The position numbers and the translations under genes were made by a program. 64,000 nt of DNA from Coix lacryma-jobi var. lacryma-jobi. Its lineage: Eukaryota > Streptophyta > Magnoliopsida > Poales > Poaceae. The notes under the pieces were generated by a model, which was not told where the DNA came from, searched no databases, and saw only the letters and a program-made list of their open reading frames with translations. The stretch covers positions 118,057,964 through 118,121,963 of the forward strand of contig CM019827.1 of assembly GCA_009763385.1 (NCBI GenBank), in the 5' to 3' direction. Positions 10,987 through 19,640 of this stretch are shown piece after piece (positions within the stretch are counted from its first letter, which is position 1; every line of letters starts with the position of its first letter).

Positions 10987-11262
10987 CGGAGCCTTAGCGA
11001 CCCTCGCGCTATGTAATTTTGTCACTTTCTATGTTACCTACTCTCATGTACTTAACACAAACAGGAGCTGCACTCTTTTTCTTACGAAGGGGCGTAAGGT
11101 TTTTTAACGAGGCAGTGTCCAAGCACCAATACAGGCTAGAACCCCCAAAAAAGCAAAGTCTCCAGCTTTCCACTTCCAAGCATCGAAAAAGCGGATCTCT
11201 TTCAAGAGCGCTACATTCGATGAAAACCGCTAAGATTGCTTTGCAAAAACGTTCCTTTCTTT
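10987..11262. other. T2 post-integrase spacer
   Basis: Non-coding spacer downstream of the integrase stop and before the first tandem array. I see no motif of note. Confidence 0.5.
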
Positions 11263-11269
11263 TCAAAGC

Positions 11270-11770
11270 AAAACTTCACCTCCGCCTAAAAAGGGGAGGA
11301 AAGTCGAGCACCCTGGCACAAACGACAGGGGCTCGCAAAAGCAATTTCCACCTCCGCCTAAGACAAGGGGAGGTCGAAAAAGTCGAGCACCCTGGCACAA
11401 ACGACAGGGGCTCGCAAAACCAATTCCACCTCCGCCTAAGACAAGGGAGGTCGAAAAAGTCGAGCACCCTGGCACAAACGACAGGGGCTCGCAAAAGCAA
11501 TTTCCACCTCCGCCTAAGACAAGGGGAGGTCGAAAAAGTCGAGCACCCTGGCACAAACGACAGGGGCTCGCAAAACCAATTTCCACCTCCGCTAAGACAA
11601 GGGGAGGTCGAAAAAGTCGAGCACCCTGGCACAAACGACAGGGGCTCGCAAAAGCAAACTCACCTCCGCCTAAGATAAGGGAGGAAAGTCGAGCACCCTG
11701 GCACAAATGACAGGGGCTCGCAAAAAAGCAAACTTCACCTCCGCCAGAAATAAGGGAGGGCGCGAAGTCC
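11270..11770. repeat. T2 tandem array A, about seven units of ~78 bases
   Basis: Units recur at about 11275, 11346, 11424, 11502, 11581, 11657 and 11733 (spacing 76-79). Each unit holds two potential hairpins: CCTCC...GGAGG around CGCCTAAGACAAGG, and GAGCACCCTG...CAGGGGCTC around a ten-base loop. Tandem repeats downstream of pol are known in Tat-type elements and can seed satellite DNA. The array lies beyond the 3' end of the minus-strand gene. Confidence 0.92.
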
Positions 11771-11879
11771 AAAAAGTCAAGCTTTCTCGCTCAAGCAACC
11801 AGGCATCGGCGCGGCCCCACTTTCTCCGCCTCGCCGAGCCCTCCAAGCCAGGCCTCGGCGCGGGGCCACATCAACGCGA

Positions 11880-12570
11880 TCAAAAAGAACGCGCGAGCCC
11901 GCTAAAAGAAAAGGGGGCGTCGCTGTTTTTTCAAAACAGCTCACGAGAGCAAACGCGCGAGCCTCGCTAAAGAAAAAGGGGGCGTCGCTGTTTTTTCAAA
12001 ACAAGCTCACGAGAGCAAACGCGCGAGCCTCGCTAAAGAAAAAGGGGGCGTCGCTGTTTTTTCAAAACAAAAAAAAGCTCACGAGAGCAAACGCGCGAGC
12101 CTCGCTAAAGAAAAAGGGGGCGTCGCTGTTTTTTCAAAACAAGCTCACGAGAGCAAACGCGCGAGCCTCGCTAAAGAAAAAGGGGGCGTCGCTGTTTTTT
12201 CAAAACAAGCTCACGAGAGCAAACGCGCGAGCCTCGCTAAAGAAAGGGGCGTCGCTGTTTTTCAAAACAAGCTCACGAGAGCAAACGCGCGAGCCTCGCT
12301 AAAGAAAAGGGGGCGTCGCTGTTTTTTCAAAACAAGCTCACGAGAGCAAACGCGCGAGCCTCGCTAAAGAAAAAGGGGGCGTCGCTGTTTTTTCAAAACA
12401 AGCTCACGAGAGCAAACGCGCGAGCCTCGCTAAAGAAAAAGGGGGCGTCGCTGTTTTTTCAAAACAAGCTCACGAGAGCAAACGCGCGAGCCTCGCTAAA
12501 GAAAAAGGGGGCGTCGCTGTTTTTTTCAAAACAAGCTCACAAGAGTAAACGCGCGAGCCTCGCTAAGATT
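11880..12570. repeat. T2 tandem array B, about ten units of ~66 bases
   Basis: Unit starts (GCTCACGAGAGCAAACGCG) are at 11939, 12005, 12077, 12143, 12209, 12271, 12335, 12402, 12468 and 12535, with a partial first unit from about 11880. Each has GCGCGAGCCTCGC, a run of A and G, GGGGGCGTCGCTG, then TTTTTTCAAAAC. Units are nearly identical, with length change limited to A, G and T runs. This points to recent homogenisation. Confidence 0.93.
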
Positions 12571-12704
12571 CAAGCAGGGCGTCACCGTTAAACAACTTAA
12601 CAAACGTCAAAATAGCACAGCAAATATGGCACACAACCCATACGCTTCTCATACCGTTACAAAACAATGTTACAACAACAAACATATCCCAAAATAAAAA
12701 ATCC

Positions 12705-13109
12705 TTACAAGGGACCACCGCTCCCCTCTTTTAACTCCAAATCATCCAAACCTTCGGCCTCCACCTCAAACCCCCCCTCCACTGGAACCAGGGGTCCCCA
12801 CAACAAAGGAACTGCAGGGACAATTGGCAGCTCCCCGGGCAAAACCCTCGCCCTATACATGTACCTATGCCTCGTCTCAACTTCCGAAGGTTCCTCCTTC
12901 GGGATCACAAGCGCCCCATCCGAACCAACTTCAAGCTCCTTTCGACCAAACAAATATTCCAAAGCCGTGTTCTCGTCAATATCATCATCACCGACAGCTT
13001 GCGAAGTCGACGAAGACCCAAACAAATAACGATCGGCTTGGCGGTCTGTATAGTCTGCCTCGCGCCAAAATCGACTCGACCTACTATTCTTTAAATCATA
13101 TCTCCGCAC
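12705..13109 (-). pseudogene. T2 aORF, candidate last exons (acidic)
   Basis: Minus-strand open frame of 134 codons containing GDDDIDENTALEYLFGRKE and a Pro/Glu-rich tail. Acidic composition matches the upstream aORF exons and the frame is free of stops. Whether it is spliced to the gene or is chance cannot be decided here. Confidence 0.4.
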
Positions 13110-13430
13110 CTTCGACCACCAAAAACGTTCAAAGGAAAGCGAAGGATACTTAAATCTAGCGCGAGCCCATGATTCAACCAGTTATAAAACATCTTGGTAG
13201 TTCAAACATCAGCGGGGTCACGTCGAAGTAGCTTAGCACAGCGCGTACCAAGTACAACAGACGTTGGTCGTCAAGGTTATCGTTCAAACACACTAACAAA
13301 CAGTACTACCGCCTCCCAAGTTCCGTTGCATACACAAAAATACGAGATGTCTCAGCCTCGCCAAGTTTTTACAAACAACCTAGTATCTACAAAAATGCCT
13401 CCCTCGCCCCAACAAACCCAGGCATCACAC

Positions 13431-13669
13431 CTGCCCAGCTTCCCCCCGATTGATGTCCGCACCCTCGCCAGCGGTGGCAGTCGAGGTCCCAGCTGACGCC
13501 TCCTCCGCCGTGTTCTCCTTCGCGGCATCTCCTTCCACGATCGGCCCGCTCCCGGTCAACGCCTCGATCTCGGCGAGCGTAACCCCCCCACAGCTTGGCT
13601 CAGGAGCGGCTTCGGGTCACCCCTCGCTGCATCTTCCGTGGTCGGCGAGGGCATTGCATCTCGTCGAGC
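13431..13669 (-). pseudogene. T2 aORF, acidic exon
   Basis: Bounded by an acceptor (CTTGTAG) and a donor (CAG then GTGTGATG). It encodes RRDAMPSPTTEDAARGDPKP, then, in a second frame, VTLAEIEALTGSGPIVEGDA. The break falls at a run of seven G (about 13584-13590), which suggests a homopolymer length error or slip. No known domain. Confidence 0.5.
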
Positions 13670-13766
13670 CTACAAGAAAAATAAAGGACAAACCTCGCCA
13701 AAATCAACAAGCAACCCCTCTAAACAAAAGCAACACAGACCACAAAACTTAAACAAAGGTGCGAAC

Positions 13767-14375
13767 CTGGCGCGTAGCCTCGGCAGCTTCTTCGAAGGCG
13801 AGAGCCCGGCCACCTCCGGAGATCCAAAACTTGCGAAGCAAACGCATCGCACAGTTCCGGACATCTGCGTCATCAACCTTCATCTGGCGAACCTCTTCAA
13901 CCGTCGGAAAGACATGGCTCGGCCTTTTGACCTTGCGAAGATGATCACAATCCGCCAGTCGAAGCGTGCTTGCCATTGCCAAGGCCCCGGCGTAGCCACC
14001 AAAATCGCTGCATTGGAGACTAGCGAGCTAAACATCAAGCTCGTTGCCCAGCCAGCCCTCGAAGGCCTCTGCATCAACCGCAGGCAACGGCTCTCCGGCC
14101 GAACCCCCAGCCTCGGTCAGACAACAATCAAGTTTACGCTTGACGTTCTCCATGCTCGCCCGCCAAGAATTCTTCAAATCAACTAGCCGACCCTCGGCCT
14201 CGGCTAAAGCCTTGTCTTTCTCCTTTCCCGCGGCGATCAGATCAGCATTACGCTTCGCCAGCTCAACCGCCTCCTCTCGAGCCTCCGCGGCCTTCTCCGA
14301 AGCAATTCTCATTTCACTTTCTCTGTTCACCAGGCTCCGCGCCAGCTTGCTGTTCTCCTTCTCAAGTTCAGTCAT
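13767..14375 (-). pseudogene. T2 aORF, coiled-coil exon
   Basis: Long helical segment MTELEKENSKLARSLVNRES...EKAAEAREEAVELAKRNADL with heptad character. GLGNELDV follows, then one in-frame TAG (14025-14027), and the same frame continues (ASTLRLADCDHLRKV, FPTVEEVRQMKVDDADVRNC) to a donor GTTCGC at 13766. A protein-interaction or oligomerisation segment is the natural reading. Confidence 0.62.
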
Positions 14376-15530
14376 ATGATTTCCTCATAAACTCCATGTC
14401 GGCGCTAACCTTCCGCCTCGCTGAGCGGTTCAAGAGCATCAGCTCCGCCAATTTGACGTCAACATCATCCAAGGTGTCGCCAACCGCTTGACCCGCAAGA
14501 AGGACCTCCGCCTCCGGCACACAAATGCGGCCGAAGATCCGGCCCAGAAAACGCCTTTCCTCCGGGCTACACTGCAGGTGGCAACCCCGAAGGTCCGGAC
14601 TGGTGAACAGTGCAGTGGCCGGATCAGAAATCCCAAGCTCCCTGGCGTATTCTGGAAGGCTCGACCGGCTAGCCTCGCCAAACGGCCTTTTTCCCCGCGA
14701 CCGCGCAGAGTCAAGTTCCCCATCAAACTCTGCCCCCTCCACCCAGAGGTGTGAGCCCGCGAAGCTGGGAACCGCACCTCGTCGAGGGCCACCCGGCTCA
14801 ATATCTCGTGAAAGCTCATCTGCGCCCCGGGTAGCCATCCCACCAACAACCGGCGAGGCTCCGCCTCCAATCGACACCTCTCTCCCTCCTGTCATGCCCT
14901 CCAGAAGAACCCTCGCTACCATCTTCAGACGAACCCTCGCCCGTCCCCCCCTCCTTCGCGTCCTTCTCCACCTCATCATCAGATTCATCCTCGTCGCCCG
15001 AAAGTTGGACCAAAGCACCGATCCCTCCAACGCGAGGCACGCGTGCCCCGACCGAACTGGCACCCCGGCCGCTCCGAGCGCGGCCAAAGAAGCGCCCGCA
15101 CCAACAGAGCCAGTAGCGACCCTCGTCGCAAGCACCTTCGCTCGTCCGCCAGCCCCTCCACGGCCTCGACCACGGCCCCGCTTCGGCCGAGACACGATCT
15201 CCGCTTCTCCCGAAGCCTTCCGCTTCCTTTTCTTCGGCGCGTCGTCGCTCGAAGGAGCAGGCCAGTCGGCGTACCGAATACCAAGAATATCAAACATTCT
15301 GTTCACGCGACCTTCGCCGCCCACCAAGCTATGGATAGTTTTCACTTCCAGTGGGGAAAGCTTCCCCACGAGCTCGTCCGTCCACTGTTGAAAAACTCGT
15401 TTAAAAAACCCTTCGTTCCCATCCTCCTCTGCGCGCCTCGGAAATTTTTTAAGAGTTCTTTCCACACCTTCTCTAGATCCAAACTAGGCTTCTTCAAGCC
15501 CCTACCTTCGTACCTCGGGTCATCCTCCAC
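14376..15530 (-). pseudogene. T2 aORF, middle block with basic nuclear-type segment
   Basis: The minus-strand frame begins VWKELLKNFRGAQRR / LKKFPRRAEEDGNEGFFKRVFQQW. RMFDILGIRYADWP follows, then KKRKRKASGEAEIVSRPKRG and a Gly/Arg run that resembles nuclear localisation and RNA-binding segments. A poorly coding middle follows in which the natural frame switches, then FAGSHLWVEGAEFDGELDSA and SPEERRFLGRIFGRICVPEAE. The middle frame change near 15000-15040 leaves an alternative acidic reading (GDEDESDDEVEKDAKEGGTG) that is more likely the real one. Confidence 0.58.
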
Positions 15531-16171
15531 AACGAACCAAGTTTGCCTCCGGCCAAGAGGCCAAATCTTGGCACAGCAATATCCTCCTCCACCAAATCAC
15601 GGGCGCACTGGGAACGCGCAACAACCCTCAGGCAATCAACAGCAGCATGGGCCTCGATGCTCATCTTAGCCTCGGCACCCACATCTCCAAGCACCGGAAG
15701 CTCGCCGCAAAGCTCGGAGCTGTCACTAAGTTTGTAATAGAACCAGAACTCCTGCCATCCGCTGCTCCACTTGTTCCTCTCTGTGCTTGCACCGGCAGCT
15801 CCGCGCCGGCGCGATGGCAAAAAGTGTACACCGCAATTTGCCCAAGGCTGGTCTTGCCCTCGCTGTCCGTAATCTTGCGAGGCTGCATGTGAACGCGATG
15901 AGTACGAACAAAACCCTCGACATGCGGGACAACCCCCTGAGACCTGCAGGCCAGACCAGACGTAGACCGACATCTTTGTGAAGCAAGAAGGCGTAAGCTG
16001 ATGAAACCGCAGGTTGAACCTTCGCAAGACCGAAGTCACGAAGGAGTCAGCTGGGAAGCGAAGGCCAGCCGAAAAGAACTCTTCAAACACCACACCTCGT
16101 CTGCATCCGCTTCGGCACGGTCTCCCCACTGCTGGCCCTCGCTCTGCCTTCCTCATCCAGCCCCACCGCAC
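15531..16171 (-). pseudogene. T2 aORF, Transposase_28-like domain
   Basis: The minus strand encodes FPADSFVTSVLRRFNLRFHQ with LTPSCF next. This is the signature opening of the plant putative gypsy-type transposon domain: a helix, then a His-Gln-Leu-Thr-Pro motif, then an Phe/Val-Trp segment. NKWSSGWQEFWFYYKLSDS follows in a different frame, as in relatives where a Lys-Trp...Phe-Trp-Phe-Tyr segment is conserved. ARDLVEEDIAVPRFGLLAGG closes it. At least three frameshifts break the domain. Despite the Pfam name, transposase activity is not shown; it is a marker of antisense genes in these elements. Confidence 0.62.
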
Positions 16172-16183
16172 GTAAGATGCAAC

Positions 16184-16285
16184 TCACTTGCACAAACAAA
16201 CCCGGCTCAAACCAAACTCAAAGCTAATCCCCTCATCCGTGGCTGCGGGAGAAACAGCGCGAGCAGTTTGCTTCAACCTAGCCAT
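16184..16285 (-). pseudogene. T2 aORF, first coding exon with histone H3-like N-terminus
   Basis: The start codon at 16285 (minus) gives MARLKQTARAVSPAATDEG. Histone H3 begins MARTKQTAR, so eight of nine residues agree. The frame ends at a TGA near 16184, but a GT donor after the FGLS codons would splice to the next exon. The TATA box is about 150 bases upstream. Start chosen because it is the first ATG in a good plant context (GATGGC) after the TATA box that leads into an open exon. Confidence 0.6.
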
Positions 16286-16431
16286 CTGTTCAACTGCAAA
16301 CACTACCGAACAACGAACGCCTACCTCAACCCTCGCAGACAAGCTCAAACAAACCTTCGCTACAAGCAAATTGCAACAGCAAGATGGCTATAGCAAACAG
16401 AGAGCACAATCGAAACTCCACACCTACTCGT

Positions 16432-16443
16432 GCTTTTTATAGG
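16432..16443 (-). promoter_or_regulatory. T2 antisense TATA box
   Basis: The minus strand reads CCTATAAAAAGC, about 150 bases before the aORF start and outside the LTR. The antisense gene thus appears to have its own promoter. Confidence 0.6.
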
Positions 16444-16657
16444 CCGGGAAAACAAGCCCTTCACCCGACGAAGTCGGCACGACAACCAAAGAACGCGGCG
16501 CAAAAAACGAAACAGGCCTCAACAGTATAAAACAACAACGCAACGGCCCAGCCCAAAGCAGCCGCGGGCGTCGCTGCCGAGGGCCCCTTTCTGTCCCCAT
16601 TAAAAGGCGCTGCTTGGGCCTAAACACGTTTTTAGATCCAAGACAACGAGGGGCTAC

Positions 16658-17416
16658 TGTTGGGGGAAGGAACCTCGGCAGAGGCGCCGCCCGAACTGGT
16701 GGTCGAAATCAGCCCTCGCGCAACGATCTGGTGCGCTTTGCGAGGTCCCTCTCCTATTGGAGACCGTCACCCTGACCCCCGGATGCGGGGACAACCCTCG
16801 TCGCTTTGTTGTACTTTTGTGCAGGTCTGAGGCGACGGTCGCACCGCAGGAAACCTTCGCTGACTCACGACGCCACCTTCGCTAGGAGCGAAGGTCCAGG
16901 CAAGCAGCGAAGGTACAGGCAGGCAGCGAGTGTGCGCTGCACCAAAGGCAAGCGAGACCGAAGGTCCGGCGAGCACGGCCGAAGGCTAAACCTTCGTCCT
17001 TCTCCCGGGAGGCAAGTGAAGCCGGAGGTCCGGCAAATGACGGAGGTGTGCAGGCCCAAGGGCGAGCGCAGCCGAAGGTCAGGGCCGCCGCACCTCTCCC
17101 CGAAGGTGAACAAGGGCCAGGTGGCAGCGCGCTGGAGTGTGACCGACTAGGGTTTCCGCTTCAGCTGTGTATTTACATTTTTGCCCTTCCTCCCTGCGCG
17201 GAGGCGAAGAATCTTTGCTGTACCCTTTTGTAATTTGGCCCGTGCCCCTTGGCATTCCCTATAAATACCAGGGGGATGAACAGTGTAGGGGGACCTGGGG
17301 GGATTCGAGTACTTTCTTTCCATTTCCGTTTCACCTTCGCTACTGCATCCGACGCTTGGCCACCTTCGCTCTCTCCCCTGCACAAGTGCGGAGGTTGGGC
17401 AAGTGTGTTCCCAACA
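16658..17416 (+). repeat. T2 3' LTR
   Basis: 759 bases, TGTTGGGGGAAGG to CCCAACA, followed by TSD CCTCC. Preceded by a weak purine tract (ACGAGGGGCTAC). Differences from the 5' LTR are mostly one-base changes in A, T or G runs and one four-base TTTC insertion near 17310. Confidence 0.95.
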
Positions 17417-17421
17417 CCTCC
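17417..17421. repeat. Right target-site duplication of T2 (CCTCC)
   Basis: Matches 4486-4490 exactly. Confidence 0.95.
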
Positions 17422-17790
17422 CGGGACTCATCCCGCAGCGCCATGAAATTCAAGGCGTCGTTGTGGTCGTAGAGACCGTCGTCGGGGTCCCGGTCCGGGT
17501 TCGCCTCCCAAGGATGGGAGTGGTAGGAGAGGTCGTCGGAGGAGCTCGACGAACACGATGGCGGAGCTCCTGGCCCTCCCGTTGCTGGAGAAGGCCTGGC
17601 GTGCCCACCGGCGGTGGAGATGGCGGGAATCCTGCCGGCAAACAGTGACAGGGTGTAAGCGGGATTTTCAAGAAGGTGCCACAAAGGACGTAGGCGAGAA
17701 GTCCTACCCACGCTGACGGAGGCGCCGAGCACGACTCCCTTCGGCCTCCTCGGTCGCCGGGCGCTTGCCGCGACCATCGTGGCTCGCCAT
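17422..17790 (-). pseudogene. G1 antisense gene aORF2, exon 1 and proximal exon 2
   Basis: Exon 1 (17790-17708) starts at an ATG giving MASHDGRGKRPATEEAEGSR and ends at donor GG/GTAGGAC. A 76-base intron (17632-17707) ends GCCGGCAG. Exon 2 (from 17631) reads in frame IPAISTAGGHARPSPATGG, then a Ser run, DDLSYHSHPWEANPDRDPDD and NDALNFMALRDESRE before the T2 junction. The total protein over three exons would be about 200 residues: basic start, acidic middle, helical end. G2 has the same three-exon plan. No known domain recognised. Confidence 0.72.
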
Positions 17791-17901
17791 TGTACTTGGA
17801 GAGTTAGGGTTTCCTGGGGCGGAGCGAGCAAGGAAGCCGAAGCGGCGAGAGTACTAGAGAAGCAGAGGCGAGATGGGGAAGAAGGCAAGCCTCCGGGGGC
17901 G

Positions 17902-17910
17902 ATTTATAAA
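17902..17910 (-). promoter_or_regulatory. TATA box of G1 aORF2
   Basis: The minus strand reads TTTATAAAT about 115 bases before the start codon at 17790. This spacing fits a TATA box plus a short leader. Confidence 0.6.
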
Positions 17911-18249
17911 GGCGGAACAGTGATCGTAGCGGATGTCCCGGGGTAACACGCCGAATATCAACCGGCGGTCTGGGGTTTTCCCACTTCCCAAGATGGGCCT
18001 CTACAGTAACGGGTTGTGCGAACCGTCTAGATACGCTTGCGCGTTCGGCAGGAGCAGGGTCACTTGGCTTCGACAAAAAATTACCGATTTAGAGGTTCGG
18101 GTCGAACACTTGCCAGATTGTCGAACAGGTTTATAAGACGGTTAATCACGATGTCATCGGAGCAATAACCGATTGAATGAAAGATACAAGAAGGTGTTTA
18201 GGTCATTCTGACACGGGATTGCTGAAATTAAAAGTTTGTTACATAGTCA

Positions 18250-18940
18250 TCTCAGTTGTTCAAGAACTGGGTTATAGCCGCCAGAGCATCGGCTTTGACC
18301 TGATTGGCATGCTCCAGTGCCTTTTGGTCCTCTTCTTCGGTGCCTTGTGCTTGTGAAAGCCTTGCATTAAGCTTGATGTCCTCATCGAGCGCCAGTGACA
18401 GTTTGGAGGATGCTGCCTCGATGATGTTCGGCAGACCAAACAGTTGGGAGGAGCATGACTGAATGTCAGAGTTGACTTGAGCTAGTTGAGCTTCCAGTTC
18501 AGACTTCCTTTCTTGCAATTCTTTTAGCTGAGTTTCCAGAGTTCCCTGAGAATTCTTGGCCTCTTGGAATTGGGCATACAGATCATTAACCTCCTGGGTG
18601 CATTTGGATTTGGCAGACTGCAGGTCAGTGCTTCTAATTGCTCGTTTCACCCTGGCAAAGCTGTCATCTAGTGTAGACACAGCTTGCAGATGGAGCTTCA
18701 GATTTTCTGGAATATCTTCAACAATGGGCTCGAGGAAGTTTGTGACCTCATCGGCGTCTCTGACTAAGGACAAGATGTCTTGATTTAGAAAGTTTGTTAT
18801 GTTGCTCAGGACATCTTGGACGAGTGCCGATGATCTTTGGGCCACCGTTCTTTTGCTCAGGAACTCGCTAACATCAAATGCATATTTGGAAGCCGGGCTG
18901 GCAAAGGTCTGTGTTAACTCAGACAGGTTAGCCGACTGAA
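18250..18940 (-). pseudogene. G1 antisense gene aORF1, C-terminal coiled-coil exon
   Basis: After an acceptor near 18935 the minus strand encodes SANLSELTQTFASPASKYAF. DVSEFLSKRTVAQRSSALVQ follows, then a long uninterrupted helical stretch with heptads (TLETQLKELQERKSELEAQL), ending ALAAITQFLNN with the stop at about 18252-18254. Lacks catalytic motifs. It is the distal part of the plant-mobile-domain gene to its right, whose middle exons lie at 18965-19640. Confidence 0.7.
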
Positions 18941-18964
18941 GTAAGATATGAAGGAGGAATAGAG

Positions 18965-19640
18965 TGAGAAATTAATTCTTACTTGACGAATCGGCTGATT
19001 GATGGAGTCTTGGTCTGGTTGAGAACCGAATGGGCCAGCAGGGTCTGGAGTTGAGCCGATGAAGGTCTCATCAACCGTGTTATCTATGAAATTGCTGGTC
19101 AGTCAAGAGAGGCAGAAATCTGCCGGTTGAAGGGAAGGTTGAGGGACCTACCAATGTTGGCATCATCCGGGTTCCGGGTGTTCATTTCCCCGGCGTCAGC
19201 ATGCTCATCATCTTCCAAGGTAATAAGGATTGGGGGCACTGTTGTTTGGACATTTTCTTGTTCAGGGGAGGAGGCCTGTAGCGGCATACAAGCCAGTCAA
19301 GAGTAAGCTAATAATGATGGAGGAACCAAAACATCTTACCTTAGGGGGAGGTGTGTTTTGCTTGGTCTTGGTTTGTCTGGAGCTGGAAGTGTCCTCAGTG
19401 GCTTTTCTCTTCTCTCCTTTAGCTGAGAGGGTGGTTAATGAAGCTGCTTGAGATTTCATAAACCGAGACAATGAAGGAGCACTGTGTCCCAGGACAGTGA
19501 TTGGGCCTACTTGATGATATTGGATAGGCCTAATGTCAGGATTGGGTGTGTAGTCCTGTGGAAGTTTTGAAAGAGTTAGAAATCTCAAAGATCAAATACT
19601 AAAGTAGCAGACGATTTGTTATTGTACCTCACTGTCAGAG
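18965..19640 (-). pseudogene. G1 antisense gene aORF1, middle small exons
   Basis: Three short coding pieces with splice-like borders on the minus strand. One is about 19588-19339 (YTPNPDIRPIQYHQVGPITV ... TKTKQNTPPPK, donor GTAAGATG). The next is about 19276-19152 (acceptor CGCTACAG; SSPEQENVQTTVPPILITLE; donor GTAGGTCC). The third is about 19090-18983 (IDNTVDETFIGSTPDPAGPF; donor GTAAGAATT). Composition is acidic and Ser/Thr/Pro-rich, a linker between the mobile domain and the coiled coil. Confidence 0.6.

Larger units (their letters stand above)
12705..16285 (-). pseudogene. T2 antisense gene (aORF), whole locus
   Basis: Minus-strand gene lying between tandem array B and the 3' LTR, read opposite to pol. 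It has a TATA box (16432-16443), a start at 16285 (MARLKQTAR...), an exon block resembling the putative gypsy-type transposon domain (Pfam Transposase_28), a basic/acidic low-complexity middle, and a coiled-coil block. Smaller acidic exons lie downstream, with plausible GT-AG borders. Frames change several times by single bases. Extra antisense genes here are known in grass Tat elements. Role unproven; nuclear action is a guess from the basic segments. Confidence 0.75.
4491..17416 (+). mobile_element. T2: complete Tat-lineage Ty3/gypsy element with antisense gene
   Basis: Full-length 12.9-kb element with LTRs of 758 and 759 bases (TGTTGGGGG...CCCAACA) and TSD CCTCC. Its order is PBS, gag, protease, RT, RNase H, second RNase H, integrase, two tandem arrays, a minus-strand gene, then 3' LTR. 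By eye the LTRs differ by about three substitutions and six small indels, so the insertion is recent. Despite that, every pol domain carries frameshifts. CCTTCG/CGAAGG is strikingly frequent throughout. It sits inside exon 2 of the G1 antisense gene. Confidence 0.95.

Noticed and set aside
11019..11678. Repetitive open frames on both strands across tandem array A
   Set aside because: A unit length divisible by three (78) keeps frames open; no start context, no homology and equal openness on both strands.
14525..15391. 288-codon plus-strand open frame
   Set aside because: Mirror of the T2 antisense gene: GC-rich third positions and repeated Arg/Pro/Ser make it a shadow. A sense gene here would also oppose the TATA box and splice signals.
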